DNA of 36,655 bases from positions 1 to 36,655 of the IMG/VR virus record IMGVR_UViG_3300024974_000013; one strand, 5' to 3'. Below the pieces are notes generated by a model. That model ran no database searches and was not told the origin of the DNA. It saw nothing but the letters and a program-made list of their open reading frames with translations. Of this stretch, positions 1 to 7,684 are shown piece after piece. Numbering within the stretch: position 1 is the first letter of the stretch; every line of letters begins with the position of its first letter. The stretch is from a virus. A program made the translations under genes and the position numbers.

Positions 1-402
1 GGCGGTGACCGCGACGGTCGCGGTACCGGCCGCGATGGTCGCGTCGGCATCAGTGGTGTATAGCGCATTGTCGGCCCGTTGCAACTCGGTACCGGCCGGA
101 ATGACGGTGCCGTTGACGCCGGTCACGGTGACTGATCCGGTCGCGAAGGCCGCGGCCAGGCGGTTGACGCCCCAGATGGTAGACCATCGCTCCAGGTATT
201 CGGCCTCGGCCGTATCGTACATCACCTGCTTCGATACCCAGTCGATAAACCCATACAGCCCGTGCACCGCGCCTGCATGCACGCGCGCCAATACGTTCAG
301 GTTCGAGCGGCGTAACGCCGCGTCGCTGCCCGGCAGCCGCGCCAATATATCGTTAATCGCCCGAGTGATCAGATCACCGAGTACAGGCCGCGAAAATGCC
401 AT
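1..402 (-). CDS. Baseplate J-like protein, Mu gp47 homologue (partial)
   Basis: The reading frame starts with ATG at 402-400 and stays open for 134 codons to the window edge, so only the N-terminal part is present. The protein begins MAFSRPVLGDLITRAINDIL and continues with RSNLNVLARVHAGAVHGLYG and an Ig-like stretch (GSVTVTGVNGTVIPAGTEL), which is how baseplate J / Mu gp47 proteins start. It builds the baseplate wedge of a contractile tail. A GGAG ribosome site lies just upstream, inside the end of the gp46 gene, whose stop codon abuts this start. Order gp45-gp46-gp47 is as in Mu. Confidence 0.9.
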   Translation of the reverse strand, partial: MAFSRPVLGDLITRAINDILARLPGSDAALRRSNLNVLARVHAGAVHGLYGFIDWVSKQVMYDTAEAEYLERWSTIWGVNRLAAAFATGSVTVTGVNGTVIPAGTELQRADNALYTTDADATIAAGTATVAVTA

Positions 403-852
403 TTATGCGCTCCAAAAACTTTCAAACTGATATCGGATAACCGGATTGCTCGGCCGCTGAATCGCCACTTGCAACCCCAGGACGCCGGCGCGCGGGATAC
501 TGGCCACCACATCGACCGACTCGGCGACGCCGTCATCGATCAACCAGCGCAGCGCCTGCTCGGCATACTGACGGGCACGGTTCAATACTTCGGACAGTTG
601 CTTCTCGCGCGACAGCAGCCACAGCCGCGAACCGATGCGGTCCGCCGCATCCTCGTTAAAATCATCGCCCCACCAGCCGCGGCGTTCCTGCCCGCCGTCC
701 GGGATCACATCGTCATCCTCGGCGCGGCGATCGGTGAACAGACTGATGATCACCGCCGTTTCCAGGCCATCGTCTTCGGCCAGACCGAGCGCGTCCTGTA
801 GGTAAACCGCGCCCTGTTCGAAGCTGATGAAGACCGTTTTGATGTCGCTCAT
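403..852 (-). CDS. Tail/baseplate protein, Mu gp46 homologue
   Basis: This 149-residue protein sits between the gp45 spike and the gp47 baseplate gene. It has the features of the gp46 family: an early FEQGAVYLQDALGLAEDDGLETAVIISL region, a WWGD segment near residue 60, then SRLWLLSREKQ and a long helix (LNRARQYAEQALRWLIDDG), ending in a short beta region. The family plays the part of T4 gp25, a small baseplate wedge component. The start overlaps the end of the gp45 gene by one base, which suggests translational coupling. Complete and unremarkable. Confidence 0.9.
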   Translation of the reverse strand: MSDIKTVFISFEQGAVYLQDALGLAEDDGLETAVIISLFTDRRAEDDDVIPDGGQERRGWWGDDFNEDAADRIGSRLWLLSREKQLSEVLNRARQYAEQALRWLIDDGVAESVDVVASIPRAGVLGLQVAIQRPSNPVIRYQFESFWSA

Positions 853-1367
853 CAGACCGGCACTCCCGTTTGCGCTGCGCCCGCTGCCACGCCGCCGTGC
901 TTGTGCGTCTTCAGGCTGATGCCGTCGGCGATCACGTCGCCGCCGGTCACGACCACCTGCGGGCAGTTCACTATATTAATAGAGTGGCTGGCGCCGCTGA
1001 TCACGATGCCGGCGCGGGTCAATGTGATGGCGTGGCCCAAATCGTCGTAGATCGCCACCTCGCCGGCTTGCAGGCCCTTGATCCGGTAGCGGCGATCATC
1101 GATCGCTAGCACCAGGCCGTGATCGCGATTACCGCCGACGAACACCGCCGCCACCTCGGCACCCACCAGCGGCGCGCTGGTGAATCCGTAATCCTGGAAG
1201 CGCTCCATCTCGCGCACCTCGCCGTCCAGCAGCTTGACCTGCACGCTTTGCAGCTTCAGCGCATCGTTGGCCAGCGACAGCACGCCGCGCGCGACCATCA
1301 GGCCGACCCGGCGCGCAAGGGGCGCGGTGACTTTATTGATCGCCTTGATCACAGATTCCACCCCCAT
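852..1367 (-). CDS. Baseplate spike protein, Mu gp45 homologue
   Basis: This 171-residue protein resembles the trimeric membrane-piercing spike of Mu (gp45, P2 gpV type). An N-terminal helix is followed by an OB-like region (ERFQDYGFTSAPLVGAEVAAVFVGGN, residues 55-80), then beta repeats (GEVAIYDDLGHAITLTRAGIVI) typical of the triple-stranded beta-helix. Residues 154-159 read THKHGG; this H-x-H motif binds iron at the needle tip in P2 and phi92 type spikes. The gene overlaps gp44 by 19 bases, as is common in this operon. Confidence 0.93.
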   Translation of the reverse strand: MGVESVIKAINKVTAPLARRVGLMVARGVLSLANDALKLQSVQVKLLDGEVREMERFQDYGFTSAPLVGAEVAAVFVGGNRDHGLVLAIDDRRYRIKGLQAGEVAIYDDLGHAITLTRAGIVISGASHSINIVNCPQVVVTGGDVIADGISLKTHKHGGVAAGAAQTGVPV

Positions 1368-2473
1368 TCCAGGTTGACCTTGGGCTCGGCTGACGATCCG
1401 TCGCCCGTTGACGCCTTCTTTTTTCTTTTCGCTGTGCCTGTAGAGCCTGGCGCCGAAGCCGTCGCGATCGTGTCGTAAGCCTCCGGCCGCGCCAGTTCCA
1501 GCGTGGTCAGCGCGCCTGAGCTGTCTTCCAGGGTAAAGCGCACCGACGTGATCAGTAATTCATGGTCTGCGCCGAGAAGCGGCGAGGTCAGACGCGTGAT
1601 CGTGTTCGGCTGCCACAACTTGCCGCCAGCGGCCCAGCCGTTGACGGTAATCGTTGCCCGTGTGCCGCGACCGGCGCGGACATTGCGCTCCCAAAGGGCG
1701 CGCTCCGCAAAAGTGGCGTTGCCGCCCTGGTCTTCCGCGAGCACGATCAGCGGGCGGTAGCGGGTCACGCCGGCGTCCTTGCTGGACGCTGACGGATGCG
1801 CCACGGCCGCGCCGTGCGTATTGTCATCGCCTTGCGCCTGGCCTTTGATGATGTAGTCGCTGTAGCGGTCGGCCGTGTTGAATTCGCCGTCCGCCCGCAA
1901 AATGTTTTTCCCCTCGATCAAATCGGCCGGGGCTCTTGCGGTACTGGCGCGGGTCAGCACGATGCCGCCCAGCCCGTCGGATATGACCAGCAGCGCCCGC
2001 ATCTTGGCCGCGCGCTCGATCGCCTCGTAAACGGTCTCGCCCTCCTGAATGCTGAACGCCGGCAGCGCCGCGCCGGTGGCCGCTTGCACCGAAACCGGGA
2101 TGCCGAACGGCGCGCACAAATCCGCCGCGATTTGCTCGATCTTTCGATTAACCCACGCGCCGGTCTTGTAGATCGCCGAGCAGTCGACCAGGTCGCCGGC
2201 CTTGTCGCGGCCGGAAAAGCTGATTTCGTGCGAGCCGGCATCGTAACTCCGGCGCACCGCATCGATATAACCGGTGATCACCGTCGTACCGGAGACTTTC
2301 ACTTCGCAGTCTTGCCCGGCCTTGATATCGGCCGTCATCGGGCCGATCGGCGAGTTCCACTTATCGGTCACGCTCAGATCGAACGCGCCCGACAGCTGCT
2401 CGATGCCGCGCTCGATGCTGAGCTGCTGCCAGCCGCCGAAGCGCTTGCCGTTGACGATCAGCTCCACGCTCAT
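1349..2473 (-). CDS. Baseplate hub protein gpP, Mu gp44 homologue
   Basis: This 374-residue protein begins MSVELIVNGKRFGGWQQLSIERGIEQLSGAFDLSVTDKW, the usual start of Mu gp44 / P2 gpD type hub proteins. A later segment (QAATGAALPAFSIQEGETVYEAIERAAKMRALLVI) is the second family hallmark. The protein forms the trimeric hub between tail tube and spike. The C-terminal tail from about residue 350 (GTAKRKKKASTGDGSS) is lysine/serine-rich and probably disordered. Its start overlaps the gp43 stop by four bases. Confidence 0.92.
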   Translation of the reverse strand: MSVELIVNGKRFGGWQQLSIERGIEQLSGAFDLSVTDKWNSPIGPMTADIKAGQDCEVKVSGTTVITGYIDAVRRSYDAGSHEISFSGRDKAGDLVDCSAIYKTGAWVNRKIEQIAADLCAPFGIPVSVQAATGAALPAFSIQEGETVYEAIERAAKMRALLVISDGLGGIVLTRASTARAPADLIEGKNILRADGEFNTADRYSDYIIKGQAQGDDNTHGAAVAHPSASSKDAGVTRYRPLIVLAEDQGGNATFAERALWERNVRAGRGTRATITVNGWAAGGKLWQPNTITRLTSPLLGADHELLITSVRFTLEDSSGALTTLELARPEAYDTIATASAPGSTGTAKRKKKASTGDGSSAEPKVNLEWGWNL

Positions 2474-3660
2474 GCGCTCAATACCTCGATCGAGCGGCCG
2501 CCCGGCACGAAACCGGGATGGCGGACGTTGTTGCGCTGCACGATGTCGTCTGCCTGGGCGGTGCTGCCATAGATACGGTAGGAAACCACCAAGGCTGGCA
2601 GTGTATTCTGCATGGAATGTTGCACCAGGCGCGACAGATCGGCCGCGCGGATCGCGATGTCTTTCACCACCGCGATGCGCAGATCCAGCAGCGCGACATA
2701 GGCCTCGTCATCGGCCGTTTCTGCCAGCGTTTCGAGCTTTCCTGCGACTTCATCGCGCAGTGCGATCGCTTCGTTGTAGTTTGCCGGCGTAATGTTTGCC
2801 AGCGCGCGCGCCGCCTCGATCGCGGCAGCCTGCCGAACCAATGTGATGACAGCGGCCTGATTCGCTGCCTGTTGACGGCGATTCGGTGTGGTTTGCGGTA
2901 CGGTCTGCGCATTCGCGCCGAAAGCGAACAGCGATCGCAGCGAGGTCAGCGCGCCGGAGTATGTAGAGGTCACGTCGCCCAGGCCGCCAACCTGAGCATA
3001 CAGCGAACTCGCCAGCAGCGCAGGCGACCTGACCATTGCCGTCAGCCGGGTCGAAACGCCGCTCATACCGGAAAGGAAGCCCGGCAGCAAATCGCCGGAC
3101 AAAATCGATAAATTCGAGGCCGATTGAATGGAGGTTAATGCCTCATTCGCCCACACGATCGCCGCATCGCCGACAAAATCCAGCCAACCCGCCGCCGCAA
3201 ACACCGCGGCAAAGCTTTTTTGGCTTGCAGTTGCCGCCTTGTCGGCCGCCGCTTCAACGGCCCTGGCCGTGTTCGTTTGCGCCGATGGCTCGCTCTTCTC
3301 TCCGGACTCGACAAAGGTGATCAGGAAACGCGCCAGGCCGCCTTCGTCGGTCGATTCGGATACACTGGCATCGACGGCGACCGCGCGCATGCGGCCGCGA
3401 TACGGATGCACCAGTTCGCCCGCACCTGGCTTTTCCAACGCCTCGATCAAGCGATCGCGGGCGGCCATATAGTTATCGCCGAGCACCAGCGCCTCGATGT
3501 CAAACTCGCGGGCGCGGCGCCCCATGTCTTCGGTATAGGGGAGATCGCGCTGCGGGTATTCGTGCACGATATTGCGCCGACCGATCACGCCGCCGGCGGC
3601 GGTCGTGAAGAACGGCACGCCGCGGAAACTGCCTTTTTGCAGTTGATCGCGCCAGGACAT
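2470..3660 (-). CDS. DNA circularisation N-terminal family protein, Mu gp43 (N) homologue
   Basis: The N-terminus (MSWRDQLQKGSFRGVPFFTT, then HEYPQRDLPYTEDMGRRAREFDIEALVLG) is the signature of the phage DNA-circularisation N-terminal family; in tailed phages this protein is a tail/baseplate component next to the tape measure. At 396 residues it is shorter than I recall for Mu gp43. The middle (about 125-290) is alanine-rich and helical. Position between tape measure and gp44 agrees with Mu order. Its start overlaps the tape-measure stop by one base. Confidence 0.9.
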   Translation of the reverse strand: MSWRDQLQKGSFRGVPFFTTAAGGVIGRRNIVHEYPQRDLPYTEDMGRRAREFDIEALVLGDNYMAARDRLIEALEKPGAGELVHPYRGRMRAVAVDASVSESTDEGGLARFLITFVESGEKSEPSAQTNTARAVEAAADKAATASQKSFAAVFAAAGWLDFVGDAAIVWANEALTSIQSASNLSILSGDLLPGFLSGMSGVSTRLTAMVRSPALLASSLYAQVGGLGDVTSTYSGALTSLRSLFAFGANAQTVPQTTPNRRQQAANQAAVITLVRQAAAIEAARALANITPANYNEAIALRDEVAGKLETLAETADDEAYVALLDLRIAVVKDIAIRAADLSRLVQHSMQNTLPALVVSYRIYGSTAQADDIVQRNNVRHPGFVPGGRSIEVLSA

Positions 3661-5273
3661 CAGTAGGCCCCCGCCATGGTCAGGCCGGTCGAGACTTTCA
3701 GCGGCACTTTCGGATTGTCCGACTTGATGGCCGTGACTTTGCCGGGGCCTTTAATCTCGACCTCGATCTTGCCGCCCACATCCGCTTTTTGTGCAGTTGA
3801 TTTTAGGGTTGTCAGCGGCTTTCCTGTCGCTTGCGTCAGGGGCGCCGCGTTGACTTTCGCCATCATGCTTTCAACCGACGGATACAGCGTTTCACCGCCG
3901 GCAAACGGGCTCTTAAACGTCGCTATATTTGCGATCGCGCGGCCGATACCGCTGACGCCGCTAACGACCGCATCGAATGCCAGCTTGATGCCGCCAGTCA
4001 CTCCCTCGACGGCTTGCAACAAGCCGTTGACTAAAAAGTCTTTGATGTCGCTGACGCCCTGCTTGACTGATTTGACTACCTTGTCCCAGTTCAGCCACAA
4101 GGCGGCCACAGCCGCCGTAACAAGTCCGATGCCCAGTAATATCGGGTTGGCGGCGAAAGCGGTTGTCATCAGAGTAGCACCCGCAACCACCAGCATAATC
4201 GACGACAGCAACGGCCCCAACATTGCAAGCGCGATGCCGCCGAAAACGATCTTAGCCAGATTACCGAAACCACCGACCTTTTCGGCCAGTCTCTGAACGC
4301 CGCCCCATGCCAACACTAAGGCGTCATAAACTCCAGTTACAGTGTTATAGAGTTTTTTGCCGGCGGCATCGATCGTTTTCAGGCCCTCTGCCGTTTGCAA
4401 GAAATTTAGATGGTTGATCAGCTCTAATAGTTTATCGCTGAGAAAACCGAACGTACCGCTGCTGTTCATGATCTGGTCAACCAGCGTCTTCCAGGTATCC
4501 GATAGCGTGGACATCATGCCATTCCATGTCTTGCTCTGCGCTTCGGCTGCGCCCTTGGCATCCTTGCCTATGGCTTCAAGCAACAATGCAATTTCTTTGC
4601 GTCCTAACCGACCTTTGCCGATCATATCTGTAATGGCGTCCTCGCTTTTGCGCATCGCCTTCGCTAACAACGGCACAACAGCGATACCGCGCTCGTTCAG
4701 CACGACAACCTCTTCCATTTGCAGCTTGTTTTTCAGCCATGCCTGGCTGACCTGATTGGCGATCTCGATGAAATTTTCCTGATCCTTGCCTGTTTTCGCG
4801 TTTATATCAGACAACGCCTGTAAGCTCTCAAATACAGGACCTATACCAGCATTCCGGAGCATGACCCAAGCTTTCGACGCGTCCTTTACTTCTAACGGTG
4901 TGTTTTTTGCGAAGTCCTGAATGCGGCGAAAGACTTTTTCAGCCTTATCTTTACTACCTTCAATGGATAGAATTGCAACCCGCAGTTGCTGAAATTCGGC
5001 CGCCGTCTCGATAAATTGCTTATTGAAGACAAATCCCAAGATACCGCCAAGTGCAGATACCTTAGCTGTTAACTTGGTGACGTCTCCAATCACGCCACGA
5101 ATACCCTTGCCGAGCATTGATGCGCCGCTGGAGTGCATCGCCTGATTCAACTGCGCCCCGGCGCTTCTCGCGCCTTGACGCAATTGATTCAACTGGTTGC
5201 TGATCTGATGCAGAGGCCCGGTCAGCCGGTCGACTGCGTTCAGAATGAGCGAAAGATGTAAATTACTGCTCAT
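3660..5273 (-). CDS. Tail tape measure protein, Mu gp42 homologue
   Basis: This 537-residue protein starts with a helical region (LNAVDRLTGPLHQISNQLNQLRQGAR), followed by the tape-measure core (FQQLRVAILSIEGSKDKAEKVFRRIQDFAKNTP; NQVSQAWLKNKLQMEEVVVLNERGI). Strongly hydrophobic segments around residues 340-395 (GGIALAMLGPLLSSIMLVVAGA; PILLGIGLVTAAVAALWL) probably act in DNA passage through the host membrane. Tape-measure length sets tail length, and this one is shorter than Mu's as I recall it, so a shorter tail is expected. Position just after the frameshifted chaperone pair is the universal tailed-phage order. Confidence 0.93.
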   Translation of the reverse strand: MSSNLHLSLILNAVDRLTGPLHQISNQLNQLRQGARSAGAQLNQAMHSSGASMLGKGIRGVIGDVTKLTAKVSALGGILGFVFNKQFIETAAEFQQLRVAILSIEGSKDKAEKVFRRIQDFAKNTPLEVKDASKAWVMLRNAGIGPVFESLQALSDINAKTGKDQENFIEIANQVSQAWLKNKLQMEEVVVLNERGIAVVPLLAKAMRKSEDAITDMIGKGRLGRKEIALLLEAIGKDAKGAAEAQSKTWNGMMSTLSDTWKTLVDQIMNSSGTFGFLSDKLLELINHLNFLQTAEGLKTIDAAGKKLYNTVTGVYDALVLAWGGVQRLAEKVGGFGNLAKIVFGGIALAMLGPLLSSIMLVVAGATLMTTAFAANPILLGIGLVTAAVAALWLNWDKVVKSVKQGVSDIKDFLVNGLLQAVEGVTGGIKLAFDAVVSGVSGIGRAIANIATFKSPFAGGETLYPSVESMMAKVNAAPLTQATGKPLTTLKSTAQKADVGGKIEVEIKGPGKVTAIKSDNPKVPLKVSTGLTMAGAY

Positions 5274-5636
5274 TTAGCCTAACCACCTGTCCGTGCCACA
5301 TCAGAAGATCTTCCGCGTCCATGTCCCATAACTCGGACGGCGGAAAATGAAAGGTGTACGCGATATCTCCTACGACGTCCCGCCAATTGCGGGGAACTGA
5401 GCCAAAAAACCGGAGACCGCCTCGGTGATTGCGCCGAAGTCCTCGGCGTCGATCTGGTCGACCGCCGACATCGGCAGCTCGGCCATCGCGCCCAGCAGCG
5501 CGGCGACCTTGCCGATTTCGCCTGGCGCCGCGTCCATTGCCTTCATGTGCTTCATCTTCAGCCGGTCTGGCAGCGTCAGTTCGGTGACTTGTTCGCCGTT
5601 GACCGTGATCGGGTGTTTTAACGTAATTTTCGCCAT
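5263..5636 (-). CDS. Tail assembly chaperone fusion made by -1 frameshift (gp41/gp41' type)
   Basis: The zero-frame chaperone codons 76-78 end on the heptamer T TTT TTG (5409-5403). A -1 slip there leads into a frame open for 46 more codons, giving a 124-residue fusion ending at the stop 5265-5263. The added part reads NWRDVVGDIAYTFHFPPSEL and then LWDMDAEDLLMWHGQVVRL, with the aromatic FHFPPSELWDMD pattern of GpE / gp41' tail chaperone extensions. The -1 frame overlaps the tape-measure start by 11 bases. The heptamer and frames are directly seen; the efficiency and function are inferred from lambda G/GT, P2 E/E' and Mu. Confidence 0.85.
5370..5636 (-). CDS. Tail assembly chaperone, short form (Mu gp41 homologue)
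   Basis: This 88-residue protein starts MAKITLKHPITVNGEQVTELTLPDRLKMKHMKAMD, the pattern of phage tail assembly chaperones (gp41 / P2 gpE family). It is the zero-frame product; ribosomes that slip at codons 77-78 make the longer fusion. The two products are expected to coat the tape measure during tail assembly. The gene lies between tube and tape measure and starts one base after the tube gene's stop codon. Confidence 0.9.
   Translation of the reverse strand: MAKITLKHPITVNGEQVTELTLPDRLKMKHMKAMDAAPGEIGKVAALLGAMAELPMSAVDQIDAEDFGAITEAVSGFLAQFPAIGGTS
5403..5409 (-). promoter_or_regulatory. -1 programmed frameshift heptamer TTTTTTG
   Basis: Read on the minus strand the site is GGT TTT TTG in the zero frame, which is T TTT TTG in X XXY YYZ notation. 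Codon 77 is TTT and codon 78 is TTG. Slippage by -1 re-pairs both tRNAs on T residues and enters the frame coding for the gp41'-like extension. No other run of six identical bases lies in the overlap. Confidence 0.85.
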
Positions 5637-5637
5637 A

Positions 5638-5988
5638 TCAAACCTCCTTGCAATCCAGCGCGCCGAATACTAGCTTGACCTCGCCCTTCTCCAGCTCCAG
5701 CGCATTGCCGCACCAGGCGCCATTCAACACAAAGCTTGCCCCGGTATCGGTGTCGAATGAAATGGTCGCCGCCGTCATGGCCCGATAGTCAGCCAGCTTC
5801 ACATCGCTGGTATGCGGGATAACGCATTCAACGCCCGGCGCTTCGGTCTTTTCAGAAAATCCGACGACGCCGGTATCGGCGACAACGGTTTCGCGCGATA
5901 CGCCGCCGTACATCAATTTAGCGCCTTCCTTAGACGCCAAGCGCTTGCCGGCGACGGTGATAAAGACGCGGCCCGTTACTTGTGCCAT
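5638..5988 (-). CDS. Tail tube protein, Mu gp40 (M) homologue
   Basis: This 116-residue protein has the size and beta-rich pattern of Mu-type tail tube proteins: MAQVTGRVFITVAGKRLASKEGAKLMYGG at the start and a central VECVIPHTSDVKLADYRAMTAATISFDTDTGASFVLNGAW. Tubes of this family polymerise as stacked hexamers inside the sheath. It follows the sheath gene and precedes the chaperone gene, the usual order. Complete. Confidence 0.9.
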   Translation of the reverse strand: MAQVTGRVFITVAGKRLASKEGAKLMYGGVSRETVVADTGVVGFSEKTEAPGVECVIPHTSDVKLADYRAMTAATISFDTDTGASFVLNGAWCGNALELEKGEVKLVFGALDCKEV

Positions 5989-5997
5989 GATCGACTC

Positions 5998-7476
5998 CTA
6001 GAGAATGAATTGAACCGCAGCCGCGAACACGTCGAACTGATTGACCGTGTTCGGTGGGATGATCGCGTTGACGCGGTTGACGTCGCTTGTCGAGCGCACC
6101 ACGATCAGATCGTTGATGAACTGGTCTAGGTCTTCCAGCAGACCGGCGCGCTCCAAATCGGCCGCCGCCGCGATCAGCGTGTTGCGGATCAGCTTCGGCG
6201 TCGCGATCGGCTGCCCAGGCTGGATCTTGCCGAGCACGTCGTCACCGGCCAATTTATGGCGCGGGTAATCGCGCAGCACCGCCATACGGAACGCATAGCG
6301 CATATAATCGACAGTCCACTTCGTATTCAGCTTCAGCAAGCTGACATCCTCGACGCCGAAGCTGTTTTGTTGATAGGTCGTGACCACCTGCTCGATCATC
6401 GCGTTGCCGGCCTGGTCGAAAATGATCGAACTGATGCCATCATGCAGCATATTGTTGCGTTCGGTGTCGACAAATCGGTCGGCCTCGACCGGCGCCAGCA
6501 CGCTCGGCAGGCTGATTCCACGGAATGGTCGCGCCGGATCGTTGGCGCCGGCAAACTCGATCGCCGCGCCGAACTGCGCCGAAATCACCCACGGTAAGGA
6601 TGGCGACTTGTTCAGACCGCTGAACGACGATTGCGCGCTGTTGCGCGCCGAGCCATACGCGGACAGCGCCGAGAACGAGCCACTCTTGTGCGCGAACACA
6701 TGCCCGGTGCGCATGTCCATGCCGCCCCAGCGACTGTCCAGCTCGGCTTCCAGCTGCTGGATGTTTGCGGTGTCGGTCCAGCCGCACAGGATCGTGTATG
6801 GGTTCATCGTCGACATCGCCGAGATCGCCGCCGAAACGTCCGGATTGCCGGTGCCGGTAACGCTTGATGCAAACGCCACCGCCAGACCGGTCGGCAGGAA
6901 CTCGCCACTGTAATAGTTGACCCGGTAATCGATATCGTTGCCATCGACGCCCTTGTGCCGCGCCGTGCAGGTAACCACGCCCAACGCGTTGGTGGCCGTC
7001 ACCGCGCCGTCCGGATCCGCGTTGATCGCCGCCGCCACCGCCGTTGCGATGTTGGTCATCGTCTCGCCGGCAACGACCTGCACCGACAGCCGCCGGCCGC
7101 CGATGTATAGATAGAGCGTGCCCGAGGCGGTGACCGCACCGGTCAGGGTGATCGTCTGCGCCGCCGCCACGCCCGCGACCAGGTCGTCGAGCGCCAGTGC
7201 CCAGCATTCGGTGTACGGGTTGACCCGCAACGCCGCCTCGATCTGCTGCGCCAGCATCGAGCCGCGCCCGAAATAATTGACGCCGTCTTCCTTGCGGCTG
7301 ACGCGGGTCAACACGCCTGCGGCCACGGTGCCGGTAGACAGCCTTTGGCCCAACACCAGCATCTTGTGCGGCATCACCGGCAGGCCGCGCACCGCCTTGG
7401 TGTGATCGATCTCGGCATAGGCGCCGGGGACGCGCCAGTCGAGGGGGATGGTTAAAAATGGAATGTTGTCTGGCAT
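5998..7476 (-). CDS. Contractile tail sheath protein, Mu gp39 (L) homologue
   Basis: The 492-residue product starts MPDNIPFLTIPLDWRVPGAYAEIDHTKAVRGLPVMPHKMLVLGQRL, the classic opening of Mu gpL sheath proteins. The conserved C-terminal domain is present (KWTVDYMRYAFRMAVLRDYPRHKLAGDD and PKLIRNTLIAAAADLERAGLLEDLDQF). The middle (about 110-180) is a beta-rich insertion domain that faces outward in sheath structures. It is the contractile part of the myovirus tail and sits between gp38 and the tube gene. Full length. Confidence 0.95.
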   Translation of the reverse strand: MPDNIPFLTIPLDWRVPGAYAEIDHTKAVRGLPVMPHKMLVLGQRLSTGTVAAGVLTRVSRKEDGVNYFGRGSMLAQQIEAALRVNPYTECWALALDDLVAGVAAAQTITLTGAVTASGTLYLYIGGRRLSVQVVAGETMTNIATAVAAAINADPDGAVTATNALGVVTCTARHKGVDGNDIDYRVNYYSGEFLPTGLAVAFASSVTGTGNPDVSAAISAMSTMNPYTILCGWTDTANIQQLEAELDSRWGGMDMRTGHVFAHKSGSFSALSAYGSARNSAQSSFSGLNKSPSLPWVISAQFGAAIEFAGANDPARPFRGISLPSVLAPVEADRFVDTERNNMLHDGISSIIFDQAGNAMIEQVVTTYQQNSFGVEDVSLLKLNTKWTVDYMRYAFRMAVLRDYPRHKLAGDDVLGKIQPGQPIATPKLIRNTLIAAAADLERAGLLEDLDQFINDLIVVRSTSDVNRVNAIIPPNTVNQFDVFAAAVQFIL

Positions 7477-7479
7477 GGC

Positions 7480-7674
7480 TTAGCCTTTGGGTTTTGATTT
7501 TGTGGTTACGGCATCGTCCGGTGTGACGATCTCGATATCGCCGGCATTCAGGCGACGCAGCCAGTAGTTGGAGGCGATTACGGTTTCGCCGTCGGGCCGC
7601 AAAAAAAGGCCGGTTTCCTTGCGGACGTTGTCTCCGGCTGCGGGTTTGATTCTGATTGATTGTCCGAAAATCAT
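7480..7674 (-). CDS. DUF2635 family small tail protein, Mu gp38 homologue
   Basis: This 64-residue protein (MIFGQSIRIKPAAGDNVRKE, ETVIASNYWLRRLNAGDIEI) matches the small DUF2635 protein found just upstream of the sheath gene in Mu-like phages. The same domain, clearly diverged, makes up the first 50 or so residues of the large protein at 9107-11050. The two copies flank the protease gene at 7685-9097. It ends with a lysine-rich tail. Confidence 0.85.
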   Translation of the reverse strand: MIFGQSIRIKPAAGDNVRKETGLFLRPDGETVIASNYWLRRLNAGDIEIVTPDDAVTTKSKPKG

Positions 7675-7684
7675 GCGATCTCCA

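Noticed and set aside
1796-2572. Plus-strand 258-codon frame over the baseplate genes
   Set aside because: Shadow of gp44 on the other strand; no domain, arginine/histidine-rich composition.
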